Shown: one piece after another, positions 13,501 through 24,500 of the stretch
Position numbering within the stretch: the stretch's first letter is position 1
How the letters are laid out: every line of letters begins with the position of its first letter
Assembly: GCA_017163975.1 (NCBI GenBank)
Contig: JAFFSR010000281.1
Span: forward strand, 1,054,001-1,118,000
From: Anastatus disparis
Lineage: Eukaryota; Arthropoda; Insecta; Hymenoptera; Eupelmidae
Direction of reading: 5' to 3'
Length of the DNA: 64,000 bases
Made by a program: the position numbers and the translations under genes
The notes under the pieces: generated by a model
The model's database searches: none
What the model saw: the letters and a program-made list of their open reading frames with translations, nothing else
What the model was told of the DNA's origin: nothing

Positions 13501-15047
13501 AATAATTGCGCTCTTGCCTACTGCACGTGTGTAAACATGAAAACGAAAAACAAAATTATCAACCTATTTGATGACACAAAAAATAAAAACGAAAAAAAAA
13601 CCATAATAAAAAAAAAATAAAAAAAACCAAAATAGAGGGTATACTCGCTGCCATTGGTCAGTTCACCAGCAGTACAACAATCTTCTCATAATCCAATGAA
13701 TCATCGTACAAATAATCATCATGGAAATGGTAATGGTACACGTGCTTATCATCGACAAAATGATCACCATAATAATCACCATCAACATCATCATCAAGAT
13801 CTACGACAATATCATCATCAGCAACAATTACACGTGCCACCAAATATGCATCGGCCTTCGCAAAATTGGTAGAAAATAGGGAGAGCTCAAGATGTTACTG
13901 TTAATTTTAAAAAAATGTATATAATAGAGATGGTGCGTCAATATGGGGGTTTTCAGAATTCAATAATCAACTGATGATTCAATCAAGGTCGCGAGAGCAT
14001 ACGAACAAATATCTTGTGTGTATTACGCTTATTTTTCTCCTTCAGGTATCCGCTTTTTCGCCTCTCTGCTTATATATGTATCTCTTTCTCTCAAATTTTA
14101 AAATATCCTATTTATGTGCACGTTATTTATTTTTTTTACTTTTATTTCAATTATTAACTTTGTATTCTATTTGTTTTTTTGTCTGTCGCTTACAAAACTT
14201 TTTATTATTATGCATATGCATGCAGTTTTTAGTAGCTTATATAGAATTAGTAGATCAATGGATTTTAGATACTGTGATTTTCTTCTTTAATATTTAATCA
14301 GTACTTATTCACACTGATGAATAATTAAAAGTTTTGTTATTAATATTTAAAATTGAAAATCAATGAAGGAAAAACAATATCTGAAAATTCAATCTAAATT
14401 ATAGAGAAGAATTTTCATGCAAATCATCAGATTTTTTTCATTTTATAAAAATAAATCATTAGATTATTTGTCATTAATTGAAGAAAAAAAAATCTTATTT
14501 TCAGGATCGTCTAATTGGTAAAAACGCATGGCGAGATTATACATCAAGTGCGAATACAAATTTCGCATTTGAAGCATTCGAAACCGAAGAAAAATCACCA
14601 CCACCCCCGATATCAAGTTTATCAAGGCCGCGTGAAATGATGATGAGTAACGGGCATTCAACGGATAATCATAATAATCACCAGTCATCGCATCAAATAC
14701 AATCGCAATATAACCCACATCAACAACAACAGCAACAGCATCAACGTAATAGTGTTAGTGCAATGGTACCAGGACCACGTGCAACATACAGTTTACCACG
14801 TGCACCAGGTTCACGGCAAACATCTGGTATGTCACCAACAGCTGGACCAACCCAAGGTTATTATACGCAAGATCGAAGAAATATGACAAGATATAACAAC
14901 AACAACAATGGCAAAGCATCTGGTAATGGTCATCACAGTGGCACATTGCAACCGCAGCCTGATTTCTATTTCATGCCAAGCCAACGAAAATACAGTGGTG
15001 AAGTTGTGCGCGTTTACGTTGACTATGGCAATAAGAATTCCAAATAA
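4205..15047 (+). CDS. Multi-domain DOMON/EGF/SEA single-pass membrane protein (5' partial)
   Basis: Exons: 4205-4302, 4399-4522, 5433-5664, 6076-6579, 7005-7046, 8383-8868, 9149-9423, 9520-9679, 10012-10154, 10247-10324, 11070-11412, 11755-11962, 12115-12302, 12629-12810 and 14505-15047. Every junction has AG/GT and conserved phase; the sum is 3,606 bases, giving 1,201 residues and a stop. Domains: LPMO-like half (1-74), EGF-like (about 80-151), DOMON-1 (about 170-600, interrupted by a repeat rod at about 215-500), DOMON-2 (about 670-800), SEA-like (about 840-955), transmembrane helix (about 988-1010), low-complexity cytoplasmic tail. DOMON folds bind haem or sugars in other families; here the function is unknown. 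The layout recalls insect DOMON proteins such as Drosophila nahoda, but I could not confirm orthology. The N-terminus and signal peptide lie upstream. Confidence 0.88.
5433..5664 (+). CDS. Exon C: EGF-like cysteine-rich module
   Basis: The 232-base exon follows TATAG and ends at GTGAGT. In frame it reads [20 protein letters not shown], then [15 protein letters not shown], and finally [13 protein letters not shown]. The spacing CSGHG...GRCRCD..Y.G..C and [12 protein letters not shown] is that of EGF-like repeats, with a second partial unit between them. EGF modules in this position usually act as spacers or protein-binding sites outside the cell. The long open frames seen here in other phases are artefacts. 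Confidence 0.85.
6076..6579 (+). CDS. Exon D: first half of DOMON-1 plus start of the Pro/Glu/Ser repeat
   Basis: The exon starts by completing an Arg codon ([14 protein letters not shown]) and carries the DOMON signature [27 protein letters not shown]. Instead of the expected next strand, it runs into degenerate [12 protein letters not shown] and PEPSSE units, ending in an ordinary sequence ([15 protein letters not shown]). The donor is CAAG/GTAAG. The missing strands of the domain resume in exon G more than 280 residues later. Confidence 0.88.
7005..7046 (+). CDS. Exon E: 42-base micro-exon with a furin-type basic site
   Basis: It is flanked by TTAG and GTAAG and encodes [14 protein letters not shown] across its junctions. 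RKKR followed by S is a classic proprotein-convertase (furin) recognition site, so the extracellular part could be cut here during secretion. The exon is phase-symmetric (it begins and ends after codon position 1), so skipping it would keep the frame. It is too short for normal ORF detection and was found from splice sites and phase. Confidence 0.75.
8383..8868 (+). CDS. Exon F: PEPKSE hexapeptide repeat rod
   Basis: The exon encodes [15 protein letters not shown], then 22 uninterrupted KSEPEP units, then [15 protein letters not shown]. It is phase-symmetric like exon E, so a product without the rod is possible. Alternating Pro and charged residues favour an extended polyproline-II-like rod or spacer. 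The repeat units are identical in protein but differ at many third positions. The long minus-strand frame here (GSGSD repeats) is only the antisense of this repeat. Confidence 0.9.
8400..8825 (+). repeat. 18-bp coding minisatellite (PEPKSE units)
   Basis: About 24 tandem 18-base units of the form GAACCNGANCCNAARTCN. Synonymous sites vary freely (CCA/CCT/CCC/CCG, TCT/TCC/TCA, GAA/GAG, and occasional AAG), while amino acids stay constant over 22 units. Confidence 0.95.
9149..9679 (+). CDS. Exons G and H: second half of DOMON-1
   Basis: Exons 9149-9423 and 9520-9679 encode [17 protein letters not shown], the segment [31 protein letters not shown], then TTILFRRKL and [16 protein letters not shown]. 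The D.VIG..RG...I.DYYT pattern and the later TTI.FRRKL and VIWA.GQ strands are the second part of a DOMON sandwich whose first strands are in exon D. The splice between G and H is phase 0. Exon H ends with GVTTINFF, a linker to DOMON-2. Confidence 0.9.
10012..11412 (+). CDS. Exons I, J and K: second DOMON domain
   Basis: Exons 10012-10154, 10247-10324 and 11070-11412. The peptide begins with a Gly-rich, Cys-containing linker ([14 protein letters not shown]) and continues [53 protein letters not shown], and [23 protein letters not shown] and TDAILGWVD are clear DOMON strands. After the domain comes a conserved-looking tail ([12 protein letters not shown]) and a CIKSCG pair. The J donor is GTCAGT, slightly off consensus, and is followed by a 745-base intron. 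Confidence 0.9.
11755..12302 (+). CDS. Exons L and M: SEA-like membrane-proximal domain
   Basis: Exons 11755-11962 and 12115-12302. An acidic linker ([12 protein letters not shown]) leads into [61 protein letters not shown] and [16 protein letters not shown]. The helix followed by V/L.EL...G..VIA...L.MD matches the SEA fold. The self-cleavage motif GSVVV is replaced by GNDGVIA, so classical SEA autoproteolysis seems unlikely. SEA domains usually sit next to a membrane helix, as here. Confidence 0.75.
12629..12810 (+). CDS. Exon N: transmembrane exon
   Basis: Encodes a polar acidic stalk ([16 protein letters not shown]), then a hydrophobic run of about 22 residues ([20 protein letters not shown]) and a basic stop-transfer sequence ([10 protein letters not shown]). 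This sets type I topology, with all the domains outside and the tail in the cytoplasm. It ends in phase 0 at AAAG/GTATGA and can be joined to either of two tail exons. Confidence 0.92.
13636..13872 (+). CDS. Candidate alternative last exon (His/Asn/Gln-rich tail)
   Basis: Phase-0 joining of exon N to position 13636 (after AATAG) gives [20 protein letters not shown], followed by a tail very rich in H, N and Q ([12 protein letters not shown]) ending [10 protein letters not shown] and a TAG stop: 78 residues. The frame is right and the composition mirrors the other tail. However, the sequence before the acceptor is A-rich with almost no polypyrimidine tract, so the splice site is weak. It would give a 1,099-residue isoform. 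It could also be a decayed or rarely used exon. Confidence 0.5.
   Translation, partial: RVYSLPLVSSPAVQQSSHNPMNHRTNNHHGNGNGTRAYHRQNDHHNNHHQHHHQDLRQYHHQQQLHVPPNMHRPSQNW
14505..15047 (+). CDS. Exon O: terminal exon with cytoplasmic tail
   Basis: After a good acceptor (TTATTTTCAG), the exon reads [20 protein letters not shown], a proline cluster ([15 protein letters not shown]), a run of Q and H, several Tyr- and Arg-containing segments ([15 protein letters not shown]), and ends [16 protein letters not shown] with a TAA. The tail is long (180 residues), probably disordered, and contains a polyproline SH3-type candidate and several tyrosines. The well-formed final block [20 protein letters not shown] looks constrained. 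Confidence 0.88.
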   Translation, partial: DRLIGKNAWRDYTSSANTNFAFEAFETEEKSPPPPISSLSRPREMMMSNGHSTDNHNNHQSSHQIQSQYNPHQQQQQQHQRNSVSAMVPGPRATYSLPRAPGSRQTSGMSPTAGPTQGYYTQDRRNMTRYNNNNNGKASGNGHHSGTLQPQPDFYFMPSQRKYSGEVVRVYVDYGNKNSK

Positions 15048-16105
15048 GAACTAATGTTTTAATTATTAAATTTTTTTTTAATGGTGAATAATCAAGTGTG
15101 CTTGAGAACGTTGAATTCTGAAAGATAATTGTGCGATTGTCTGTAAGAGAAGAAAAAAAATTCATATAGATTTATGTTATTGTATTATTATTAACTCGGA
15201 AGGAATTTTTGAGAATCGCGTACTATAGTTTGAAACTGATTGGAAGACGTGTAATTTGATTATTTTATTTTCTAATTATCAACAAAAGTACTTGAATTTC
15301 TTTTTTTTCTTTTAAGTCTTAGTTTAAAAAAGAAAATCACACGTTTTTTAATCTCGCGTATTCGAATTTTACAGTAATATTGTATATATAACACTTATTA
15401 TTGTTGAAAGTATATCGTTGATTCGTATAATTATTAATATAGACGTTAAGTAAATAATCTGTATGAAAATTTTTACGTAAAAGTAACTATCTTTCACGAT
15501 TCACTGTAAAAAAGAACCCTGAAAATTATCTAAGATTAAGATCAAGTTTCGCTGTAAAAGTTGAGCTTGGTAATTTATAAATATATATATTTCATGTTAT
15601 TGTCATATAAAAAAAAATCATAAACTTAAGAGTTTATATTTAACTTCAAATTTAAGAATCTTGTAAATAAGCAACGCTCAGCATATGCCAGTCACTTGTA
15701 TGCAGAATATTTCTATATTATAAAAAAGAAAAAAAACTAACATTAAAAAAAAATTATTTTATTTAAAAGACAATTATATGTATTAATGAAAGCTCTGCTG
15801 CACGTGACAAGCATAAAAATATGGGGCACGCGTGTACATTTTGCTCGAATTTTAGTAACTGTAATTTAGCTTGGTAAATTTAGCGTAAGTTAAGCGTTTT
15901 ATTTATAAACTAACATTATGTCAAAAAAAATCAAGAAAATTTATATATATAAATATATGTAAAAAAATTTGAATTATCAATACAATTTTGTATCGTTAAA
16001 TTAAATATTGATTGATGATTTAAATTTACTTTAAATCTTCCAGTAATAGATGTAAGATGCGGACATGTACGTGGATGAGAAATAAAATGTTTGTACATTT
16101 TTTAA
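15048..16105 (+). other. 3' untranslated region of the DOMON/EGF/SEA gene
   Basis: AT-rich sequence after the stop with no further ORF. A canonical AATAAA is at 16081-16086, followed shortly by a T-rich stretch, making about 16100 the likely polyadenylation point. Confidence 0.6.
16081..16086 (+). terminator. Polyadenylation signal AATAAA
   Basis: Perfect hexamer about 1 kb after the stop codon, followed by GT/T-rich sequence (TGTTTGTACATTTTTT). Other hexamer-like words exist in the AT-rich 3' UTR, so the exact end is uncertain. Confidence 0.5.
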
Positions 16106-16479
16106 CCCAGTTGAGTCTTTTATGTATATTTTTTGTTATATCCTAAACAAAAAATTTTTGTTCAATTTAAAATTCAATTCAAATATTTATAAAATGAAAT
16201 TTTATTTACTAAACCAATGACAAGTATAATGCCGCTAATATATAATATAATCAACAAATTTCAAACAGTTACAAACATTCTTCTTAAATAAAATATTTTT
16301 TTTTATTTAAACTCAACAATTTTTAAAAATCATTACGTATTGCACTTCTACTAGCTTTGTCAATTCAAAATTTTTCAAACGTACGTAGTGCTCGTCGATA
16401 CAAGCTCCTATAAAAGGTAAATTAAAAAGCGTATATGGAAAAAAAAATTTCAATACAAGAAAAAAATAAGCATGCGTAA

Positions 16480-18463
16480 CGTGTCAATATCGTTTATTCT
16501 TATTTCAATGACCTGCAAAGGCAATTTTTAAGGGTATTTAAACATTCTCAAGTATCATCAGGAGATCGTCGAAAGTTAAAATTTAACAATACGCCGACCA
16601 AGTTATAATAATTTTATTATTATTTTGATATATTTTTTTTAATATTTTAATCCTTTCGGTATCTTTGTTTCTTCTTAATGTATCAAGACGAGCTTTCATC
16701 TATTTATATTTTCGTACAAGAATGGATAAATATATTAGGGAAGTCGTTGGAAGAAGTCGGTTTACACTTCGTTCTCGCAAAGAATTTGATTTACAAGTTT
16801 TTACTAAAGATTTTGTCTTGAATGAAATCGCAGATATATAAGAATTTTTTTTTCATCTTATTTTTTATTATTATTTTCAACTATTTCAAAAATGATAAGT
16901 TTCTCTTTGTTATGTTTAAATTACGGAAGTGGTAATTCGCGTTTGGACTAATCGCGATCTCCCGAGGAAACGAAGAACCACCCCCGTTTTTTTATTTTTT
17001 TTTAATAATATTTTTTTCTTTATATATAATATATATATAGTCACATGGCCGTGCACGAATAAATAAAAAATCCGTGCCTCTACGGTAACACTAGCAATGG
17101 TGTGTCGATCTTAAACGTATATATAGCCTTAACGAGATAGCACAATGGTATAATAATTAACAGTTACAATCGTAGACGTAATACTCAAAAAAAAAAAATT
17201 ATTAATCGTAACAATAGGTTTGTATATAATTAATTAATTAATTAATATATTATAATAATCGTAATGATAATAAATGACAATATTTTTTTTTTCGTTTTCG
17301 TGTTAAAGACAACAGCGATGCGCGTAATTAGGATCGCTAATGCTTGATATAATATTAAATAAGCGGACGAGACGCACGATGTACAGCGATTAAAGCTTAC
17401 AGAAAAAGAAAAAGATAATGTATAACATTAAGTGAATATATATAATTTTTTTTATCAAGAATAAGATGAAACACGGATTAGATGCGCTCATGTTATTTGT
17501 TAAAATATAATCTCAATAAAAGATATGTAGGATAAAAGAAGAAATGCTTAGAAAAAAAATTTTTTAAGAATAATTAATACATTTTATTTTTCTTCTTAGG
17601 TTATAATTAGTTGATTCATATATTAATAAACTCTATATCGACTTCTTTTATCCTCATTATAAGTAGTATTTTATTTCTATATTTTGTTCTATTTTGTTTT
17701 ATTTCTTCAGTGCAATGGTACGTTTTGTCTTACTTTTAAGTGATAAAAGTAGTTTTTATCTTAAATGTTTGAATACGCCATAATTCAGGCAGTCTTTAAA
17801 TTTTCAAACAAATAAAAACTTTAATCTCCCATTTTTATTTCATTTTTTTTTTGTGACTATATATAATTTTATCTTTTTTTCGGCTGTCAATCGAGCGCCT
17901 ATCCGCATAAATCCAATAATTTTTTTTTTACTTTAATCTTCTTTCTTACTTTTTGTTGTGTATTTTTTTGGTTTCAAAATTTTTCTTATTATTTTATTCG
18001 CAACAATTAAAGCGGCACCGTAACAACAATTTAGCAGCCGCAAGCTCGTTTCTGTTTTTAACAGAGAATCGGAAGAAGAAAATGTATATAATGTATACGT
18101 ATAATTGTATTTATGATGAGTGTATGTTTTTCTTTTTTGTTCTGTACCTTAAAGACACTAAAACACACTGCGAATTAAAAAGAAGGAAAAATATTTTTTT
18201 TGGTTTTCGAGTTCGTTCGTTATACATTAGAACAAATGTCTAACGTTTAATAATGATGTTATTCGTAGTTTTAAGTATCTAAGTGTAATAATTCTTTTCT
18301 TTTCTTTTGTTTAATTTTATTTTTTTGGACTCACAGAGCGCCATTTAATTAGTTTATATTGTCTTTTCTTGATAAGAAAAATTTTCCTTTGCTTCACTGC
18401 CTTCCCCGTTCTTTACTAATTTCTTGCGCTGCTGCTTTGCTCTTCCATTGATCTTTCTTTCAT
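16480..18463 (-). other. Probable 3' untranslated region of basigin
   Basis: On the minus strand this follows the basigin stop codon and has no coding frame. It contains moderately GC-rich islands (about 16930-16985 and 17040-17120) unlike surrounding intron, consistent with a conserved UTR. A minus-strand AATAAA (plus-strand TTTATT at 16493-16498) is a candidate end. Several other TTTATT words occur upstream of it, so shorter UTRs are possible. Confidence 0.4.
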
Positions 18464-18509
18464 TTACTTTCTGTGCCTTATGTCAGCATCCTTGTTTGGT
18501 GTTGGTTTG
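18464..18509 (-). CDS. Bsg: Basigin last coding exon
   Basis: Found from phase, not length: after ATCAACAG the exon completes a Thr codon split across the intron and encodes [14 protein letters not shown] then TAA. This short basic ending is typical of insect basigins. It is far too short to be seen as an ORF. Confidence 0.9.
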
Positions 18510-21500
18510 CTGTTGATTTCAAAGAGAAAAAAATATTTTATTTGATTTTTTTAAATGTCTAATTTGAAATTATTTTATATAAAAGATATGAATTAAAACT
18601 TTAATCAATTTTTCATCAAAGTAATGGCTTTTTTAAAAATATTAATACTTGCGTTAAAAGCTTTTTAATAATATGCACATTTTTCATTAACATTTTTGGT
18701 TTTAATAAAGCTGATGTCAAAGTTTTTAATTTTAAGATAGAAAATATTAATATTAAATTATTAACCATCACATATTAAAACAAACATCAGATAAATCTTT
18801 TCAATATATAACAATTAACAATGATAAATAGAAATTATTTATAATAAAAAGATACATTTATGTTATGAACAAATCAATAAACATCAATTTAAAATTCATT
18901 TATTTAAAATTTACTTTTTAAATAAATATTGAAATAACTTTAATTGAAAATTTACGTTGATTTTTTTATGATACAGAAATTAAATTAAAAAAATATAAAG
19001 GATTCAAAGATATTCATTATTACAAAGATTCGCTGAAAAACTGACCTCAGTCGTAATTCCATTGGTTTACGAGGATAAAAAAACATAAGGCAAAAAAAAA
19101 TAAAATAAAAGGATCATATATAACACTCGGTACAAGAAAAGGAAAAATCCCAAGGAATGTTTTGATATAACTTCTCATTTTCCAAGCACAAGCTAGAGGA
19201 GTAATATGTGTGAGGAATGTGGTATTGGTCCATGGAGAGAAATTATAAAGGATTCTCGTGGGTCAGTTGCAAAACCATAGCAATAGGAATAACGTCCAGG
19301 AGAGGTTGTAGGAGAATTGCTGCAATGGATACCAGGGTTAAGCTCTTTTTTGCTCGTATAATATACTTATTTTTTTTTATATTTATAGAAAGAGGTGTGT
19401 GTACATTGATCTTACGAGCTGAAGGATTAAGGATTGTAAGCTTTTTTTATAAACCAGACTTTATATGTTTTCAATGAATCTTATCTATATTAAATTTTTA
19501 TAATAATGCTTTAAAAAATAAGTAAAGTATACTTTTTATTTTGATGGAGAATTTAATATTTTTAAAATAATGTTATGTCATTGAATTAAAAGCATTACAC
19601 AATTTCTAAGAAAATCATTTAAAAAATGAATATTTGGAAAGTTATTTGTCCAATGACAAAATAAATTTTGCTTGTTTGTTATTTTTTATTACGAAAATAA
19701 TAATAGTACAATTATAAGACGGAAATTATGTAAGTCAATGACATTTTTATTAATTTTTTTCTAGCAAAGACTAGTGTATGACTTCCCGAATAATAAATTA
19801 ATAATTTCAAAAGCCATAAAACCTAAATCCTTATTTTTTTCAGCTCGCAAAACGAAACTTTATTACAATAACAAACAATTTGAGAATAAATAATAACATG
19901 TTCATAAACTTACGTATCAGGGCTTTGATCAGTGTCAGACTCTTCGAGCTCCGACTTGTTGCGTTTCTTTTCGTAAACAAGAATAATAATGCAAAGTATA
20001 ATGACTTCAGCGCAAATACCAAGGAATGGCCACAAAGCAGCTAATTTACTTTTGACTCTCATGTATCTAGTGGATATGCTGTAATGGTATGGATTATTAT
20101 CTGTGGCATTGTAAAGACCAATACATGTTATGTTATCCCTATCGTCTAATTGAACATTTTTAAATGTGAGTTTAACGCTATGCGCGCCCTTTTCTGGATC
20201 TTTTGACAGTTCGATACGATCGCCTGATGTTGTGTAATTTTTACCGTTTATTACCCAGATTATTTTGATTCCTGGATCGCCAATTTTAACTGCGCATGTG
20301 GCGGTGTAAGTGTCACCTTCGCTTATATTTTCATCGGCTTGTAATGTAACGTGAGGTTGTCCTGTTAAATAAAGAAAATAAAATTATAATATTTATAAAT
20401 TGTTTATTTTTATGTATTAAATATATTCTTATTATAAGATTTTTTTTATCTGTGAAACTTTAAGTTTATATTTAGCTTATGAATGAAACAGAAATTTGTA
20501 AATTTAATAAAATATCCAAATAAATTTTTCTGCTTATTTTGATAGAGAATAGGAAACAATTTCATAAATAATTTTATTATTTCAATACTCATAAAATGCC
20601 ATTGATACACACAACTATTCATTACACAGCACTTACTATCAAATTTAATTTTATTAACTTGAAGTTATTATATAAAAATAACAAGTAACAAATACTCATT
20701 AAACTATTAACTATAACAAATAAGAAATAAAAAAAAGAATAAATAGATATACTCACTGACAACTCTGTAATCTTTTGTATTATTGCCGACCTTACAAGAA
20801 TAATTGCCGAAAGGATTATTATCGTGAGTTAAATTGACGCCAAGACTACCATTGCTTTCGTTGTTTATTAACCATGGTACAGCTGGCAGTGGTTTTTTTT
20901 CTTTGGTCCATTCACCTTTCTCATTGTCGGGACAATGGAGTGTAATAAGGCTCTGATTTTTCGTCAGCACTCGAATATCCACGTCTGTTGAGAAATAAAA
21001 ATAAAATAATGATTTTTCATGTTTATATCAAATTATAGGTGATATGTTTTAACACTGAATGATCAGGTAAAACGATGATGTATGAAACAATTAATTATTT
21101 ACAACTCGAAAAAAAAACTTGCTATACATTCACAAAAGCAATAACACTAAATTAAACAAATTTTTAATTATTAAAAATATTATTCTTAAAAAAAATGTCA
21201 TTTATTTGATTGAGTTATAATTTTTTCTGTTATATACAAATGAAGCTTGGCTCTTTAAATTTACAGCTATGAAAACTAGAGTTTTTAGATATTATTATGA
21301 ATATAAATAAAATTGCTTGTATATTCCGAAATTCATTGGTGCAAATTAAGGATTCTTGAACTTTATATTTCGTTACCATTAAATAACTCCTAGACATTCA
21401 GAAAAGATTTGTATAGCCTTTGCTAGCATTTAGAAATATTTAAAATAAAATAACATTAGAGATACAATATTCATTGTACGATAATTATTATTTACTTTCT

Positions 21501-24500
21501 ACAAACGTTCTAGCTCAACTAAATATTTATTTTCTACAATTTCAGTATTTATAATACTTTTAAATAATTCTGACACGCTCAATGTCCTTTGTGAAAAAGA
21601 ATTGCTCCAATCTGAGATTAAAATAAAAAAAAGAACGTACAAACATTAAATTTTTATCAAGTACGCTCCAGAGCATTAAAAATAAACGTGCTTCAAACGT
21701 ATGAGAGACACGTAATCCTTCTTCGTTTTTTTTTCTTTCTTTTTGTAATTTTTTTTATCTAGAAATTTCACACACATTGAGCACAAAAACCACGAGATTC
21801 TTCGTTTAAAATTATTTTAAAACTGCGTTGGTAAGACTTTTTCTTTTGTTCGCGCTTTGATAATACCAAACGCATTTTACAAGTAAGAGATAAAAACTAT
21901 ATATATGCTGATGATGTTACAAAATTAAATGAAAAAGAAGAAGAACAATGAACATATTTTTTGCGCATTTGCAGATAAATGGACCACGTATTTTATCTTG
22001 CCGAATACGTTTAATAAAGGTTGATCATTTTTACGCAATTGTCTATCAATGCACATTTTTTTCCTATAATTTTAATGCTATCTTTGTTGAATAATAAATA
22101 ATTTAAATCGTTTTTTATGGATATGATATAAAATGGAAACATTACGTTAAAAAAATCTCTTTTTTTTTAAATTAATTTAGTTATTTGCATTTAATTACAC
22201 TATTATATTGAAATTCTTTTAAAAATTTATTACATCAAAATGTGTAAATGAATTTATTTTAATTATTAAAATCAATAAAGTAATTTATTGCGCATCTAGA
22301 AGCAAAAGCTTGATCAGCCCATAACACGTGTACATAAACAGCCAAGCTCAAGGCGAGAGTGATAAACACGTGTTAGGGAGTAACCTAATTTCCTCCTAAG
22401 GTGTGTATACTATTTTTCTCAATATCCAGGCCGAAAATGCGACATTTTATTTACGGCGCCAGAAGATAGTATAATATTTTCGACTAAAGTATTAAGAAAA
22501 ATGATCAAGATACTGGGCAGGATTTCTATAAAATTGTGATAATTTCTTCTTATAATCAAATTAATCTTCAAAATTGAATTTGAATATAGTAATACTCTTT
22601 GTTAATTTTTCTAAGATTACTTATTTTCTCGATTTAAAAAGCCCAACAGCGTTGAAATTCATCCTTGAATTAAAGAAAACTTTATTCATTTTTTTTCTTG
22701 AATTAAAAGCTCACTTATACCTACTCATCTGCAATGTCTATACATTAAAGTCTTAGCTAACCTTTCAACGCGTTCTTTTTTTTCTTATTTCTTTCTCTCT
22801 TTTACTCTTGCTTTAATCAAGCTTTTAATAATCCCTTTGCATAATCCATTTTTTCTTTCTCCTCGTAAATAAGAATCTTCATCCTTTCTACCTTATACCT
22901 ATCACAACTGATAATTAAAAAAATTCTGCGGAACATTAAAAGCTCCGATCAATAAATTTATTGAAGCTTCGTTTCATGAAACTATCGTAGCACGTATATA
23001 TCTTTATAAATATTGATGAATTGATTAATATTTTTACGATTTCTCAAAGAATTTTATTATGAGTTATGTTTCTTGAATGTTGAGGTCGTCAGTGGCTCAA
23101 CTGGGTAGAGCGATAGATTCGTAATCTCGAGATTCCGAGTTTGAATCCCGCTCTTGGCGAATTGATACAAACAGTACTCACATGTGATTTGTTCACTAAC
23201 AAATTGATGACCTTCGTGGCTAATTAGCATCTCAGTGATAGCATATATACAGCGACGTTAAATAAAAAAAAATAAAATAAAATTATTTGAATTTCCAAAA
23301 GTGATCAATGTTAAAAAAAAATTTTTTTCCACATGTATTTAATATTTCAAAGTTAAAACTTCTTTATAGAAATATGATTCTTAATAACTTAATTTTAAAA
23401 ATACGAGCTATTTTGTTAAAAATATCTAGTTTTATATCCGATTATGTAATTCTATAACCTATACTGCAAAAAAACGGTATAAAAGTAGAAATCGATAGGT
23501 ATATTTTAATTTCAGATTTGCTGATTTTAAATGTATTACATACAGTGAAGGTCTTTTAAAAATTATTTTTTCATTGTCTAATGTTAATGGTTTTACTTAA
23601 AAAATTTTAATGCAATCAATAGTGAATTAAAGACTTTAGTTTTTGCTTGTTCTTATATCGTTAATATCCCATCTTTTTAATATTTAAATTCTGAAGCAAA
23701 ATTATATTTCCATTGAAAATGTTACACAACATAAAATTAGCGTTAAATTTTATTTCTACATACCAAATAAAATAGTTGCAAACATATTTTTAAAAGCCAT
23801 TAGCCAAAGTTGTAATATGTCGTCAGAGTTGAATAGTTTTATTATGCAAGAGCTCTCTATAATCCCCAACTTAATCCAATGCAAATAAGTTTAACACACT
23901 GTTTATTCCTAACCTCAAAACTAACTATATCAGTGATAAACATTAGACTTTATATAGTAGTCCAGTTTATACTAAATAGAGAAAATAGAGAGAGTGAGAG
24001 GGATTAAGATAGTAAATGCCCTTATGTTATATAAACGTTTTCATTTTATAACTTAAACGTCAGCTTTTCTTCCTCTACCCCCACCCCTTTATATCCCTTT
24101 TAACACTCCCCCTAGTGACCGACTTAATAAATGTTCGTTAAGGAAACTTCTTGAAACTAGTCGGTTATAGTCCATTCGTAATTTAACAAACTTTGTTAAC
24201 GAACGCGCCTTCGTGTATGCTATATACGTTTTCTCTCACACTCCATCTATCCATCTATCTCGTTCTATCCTTAGATTGGTATTGTGTACATACCACAAAC
24301 ATCTAATCAATTGAGGATTCTACGCTCGCACAATTTTACTTTTTTCTCTTTTTATTTGTAAATAAACTCCAGTAGCTAAGTCTCGATTGTTTCGTCAATT
24401 ACACGCTGGCCTGTTTTTCTTTTCTTATACAATTGTAACTCTTATTCTTTATTTTTCCTTACTGTTTATTTCTCTTTTTTTTCGTTATATTTACTTCTGC

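Noticed and set aside
14464..14946. Minus-strand frames antisense to the last DOMON-gene exon
   Set aside because: Out-of-phase shadows of a well-supported coding exon.
23082..23155. Functional tRNA gene
   Set aside because: A and B boxes are present but acceptor and anticodon stems do not pair, an A-rich tail follows, and a second diverged copy exists; it is a SINE.
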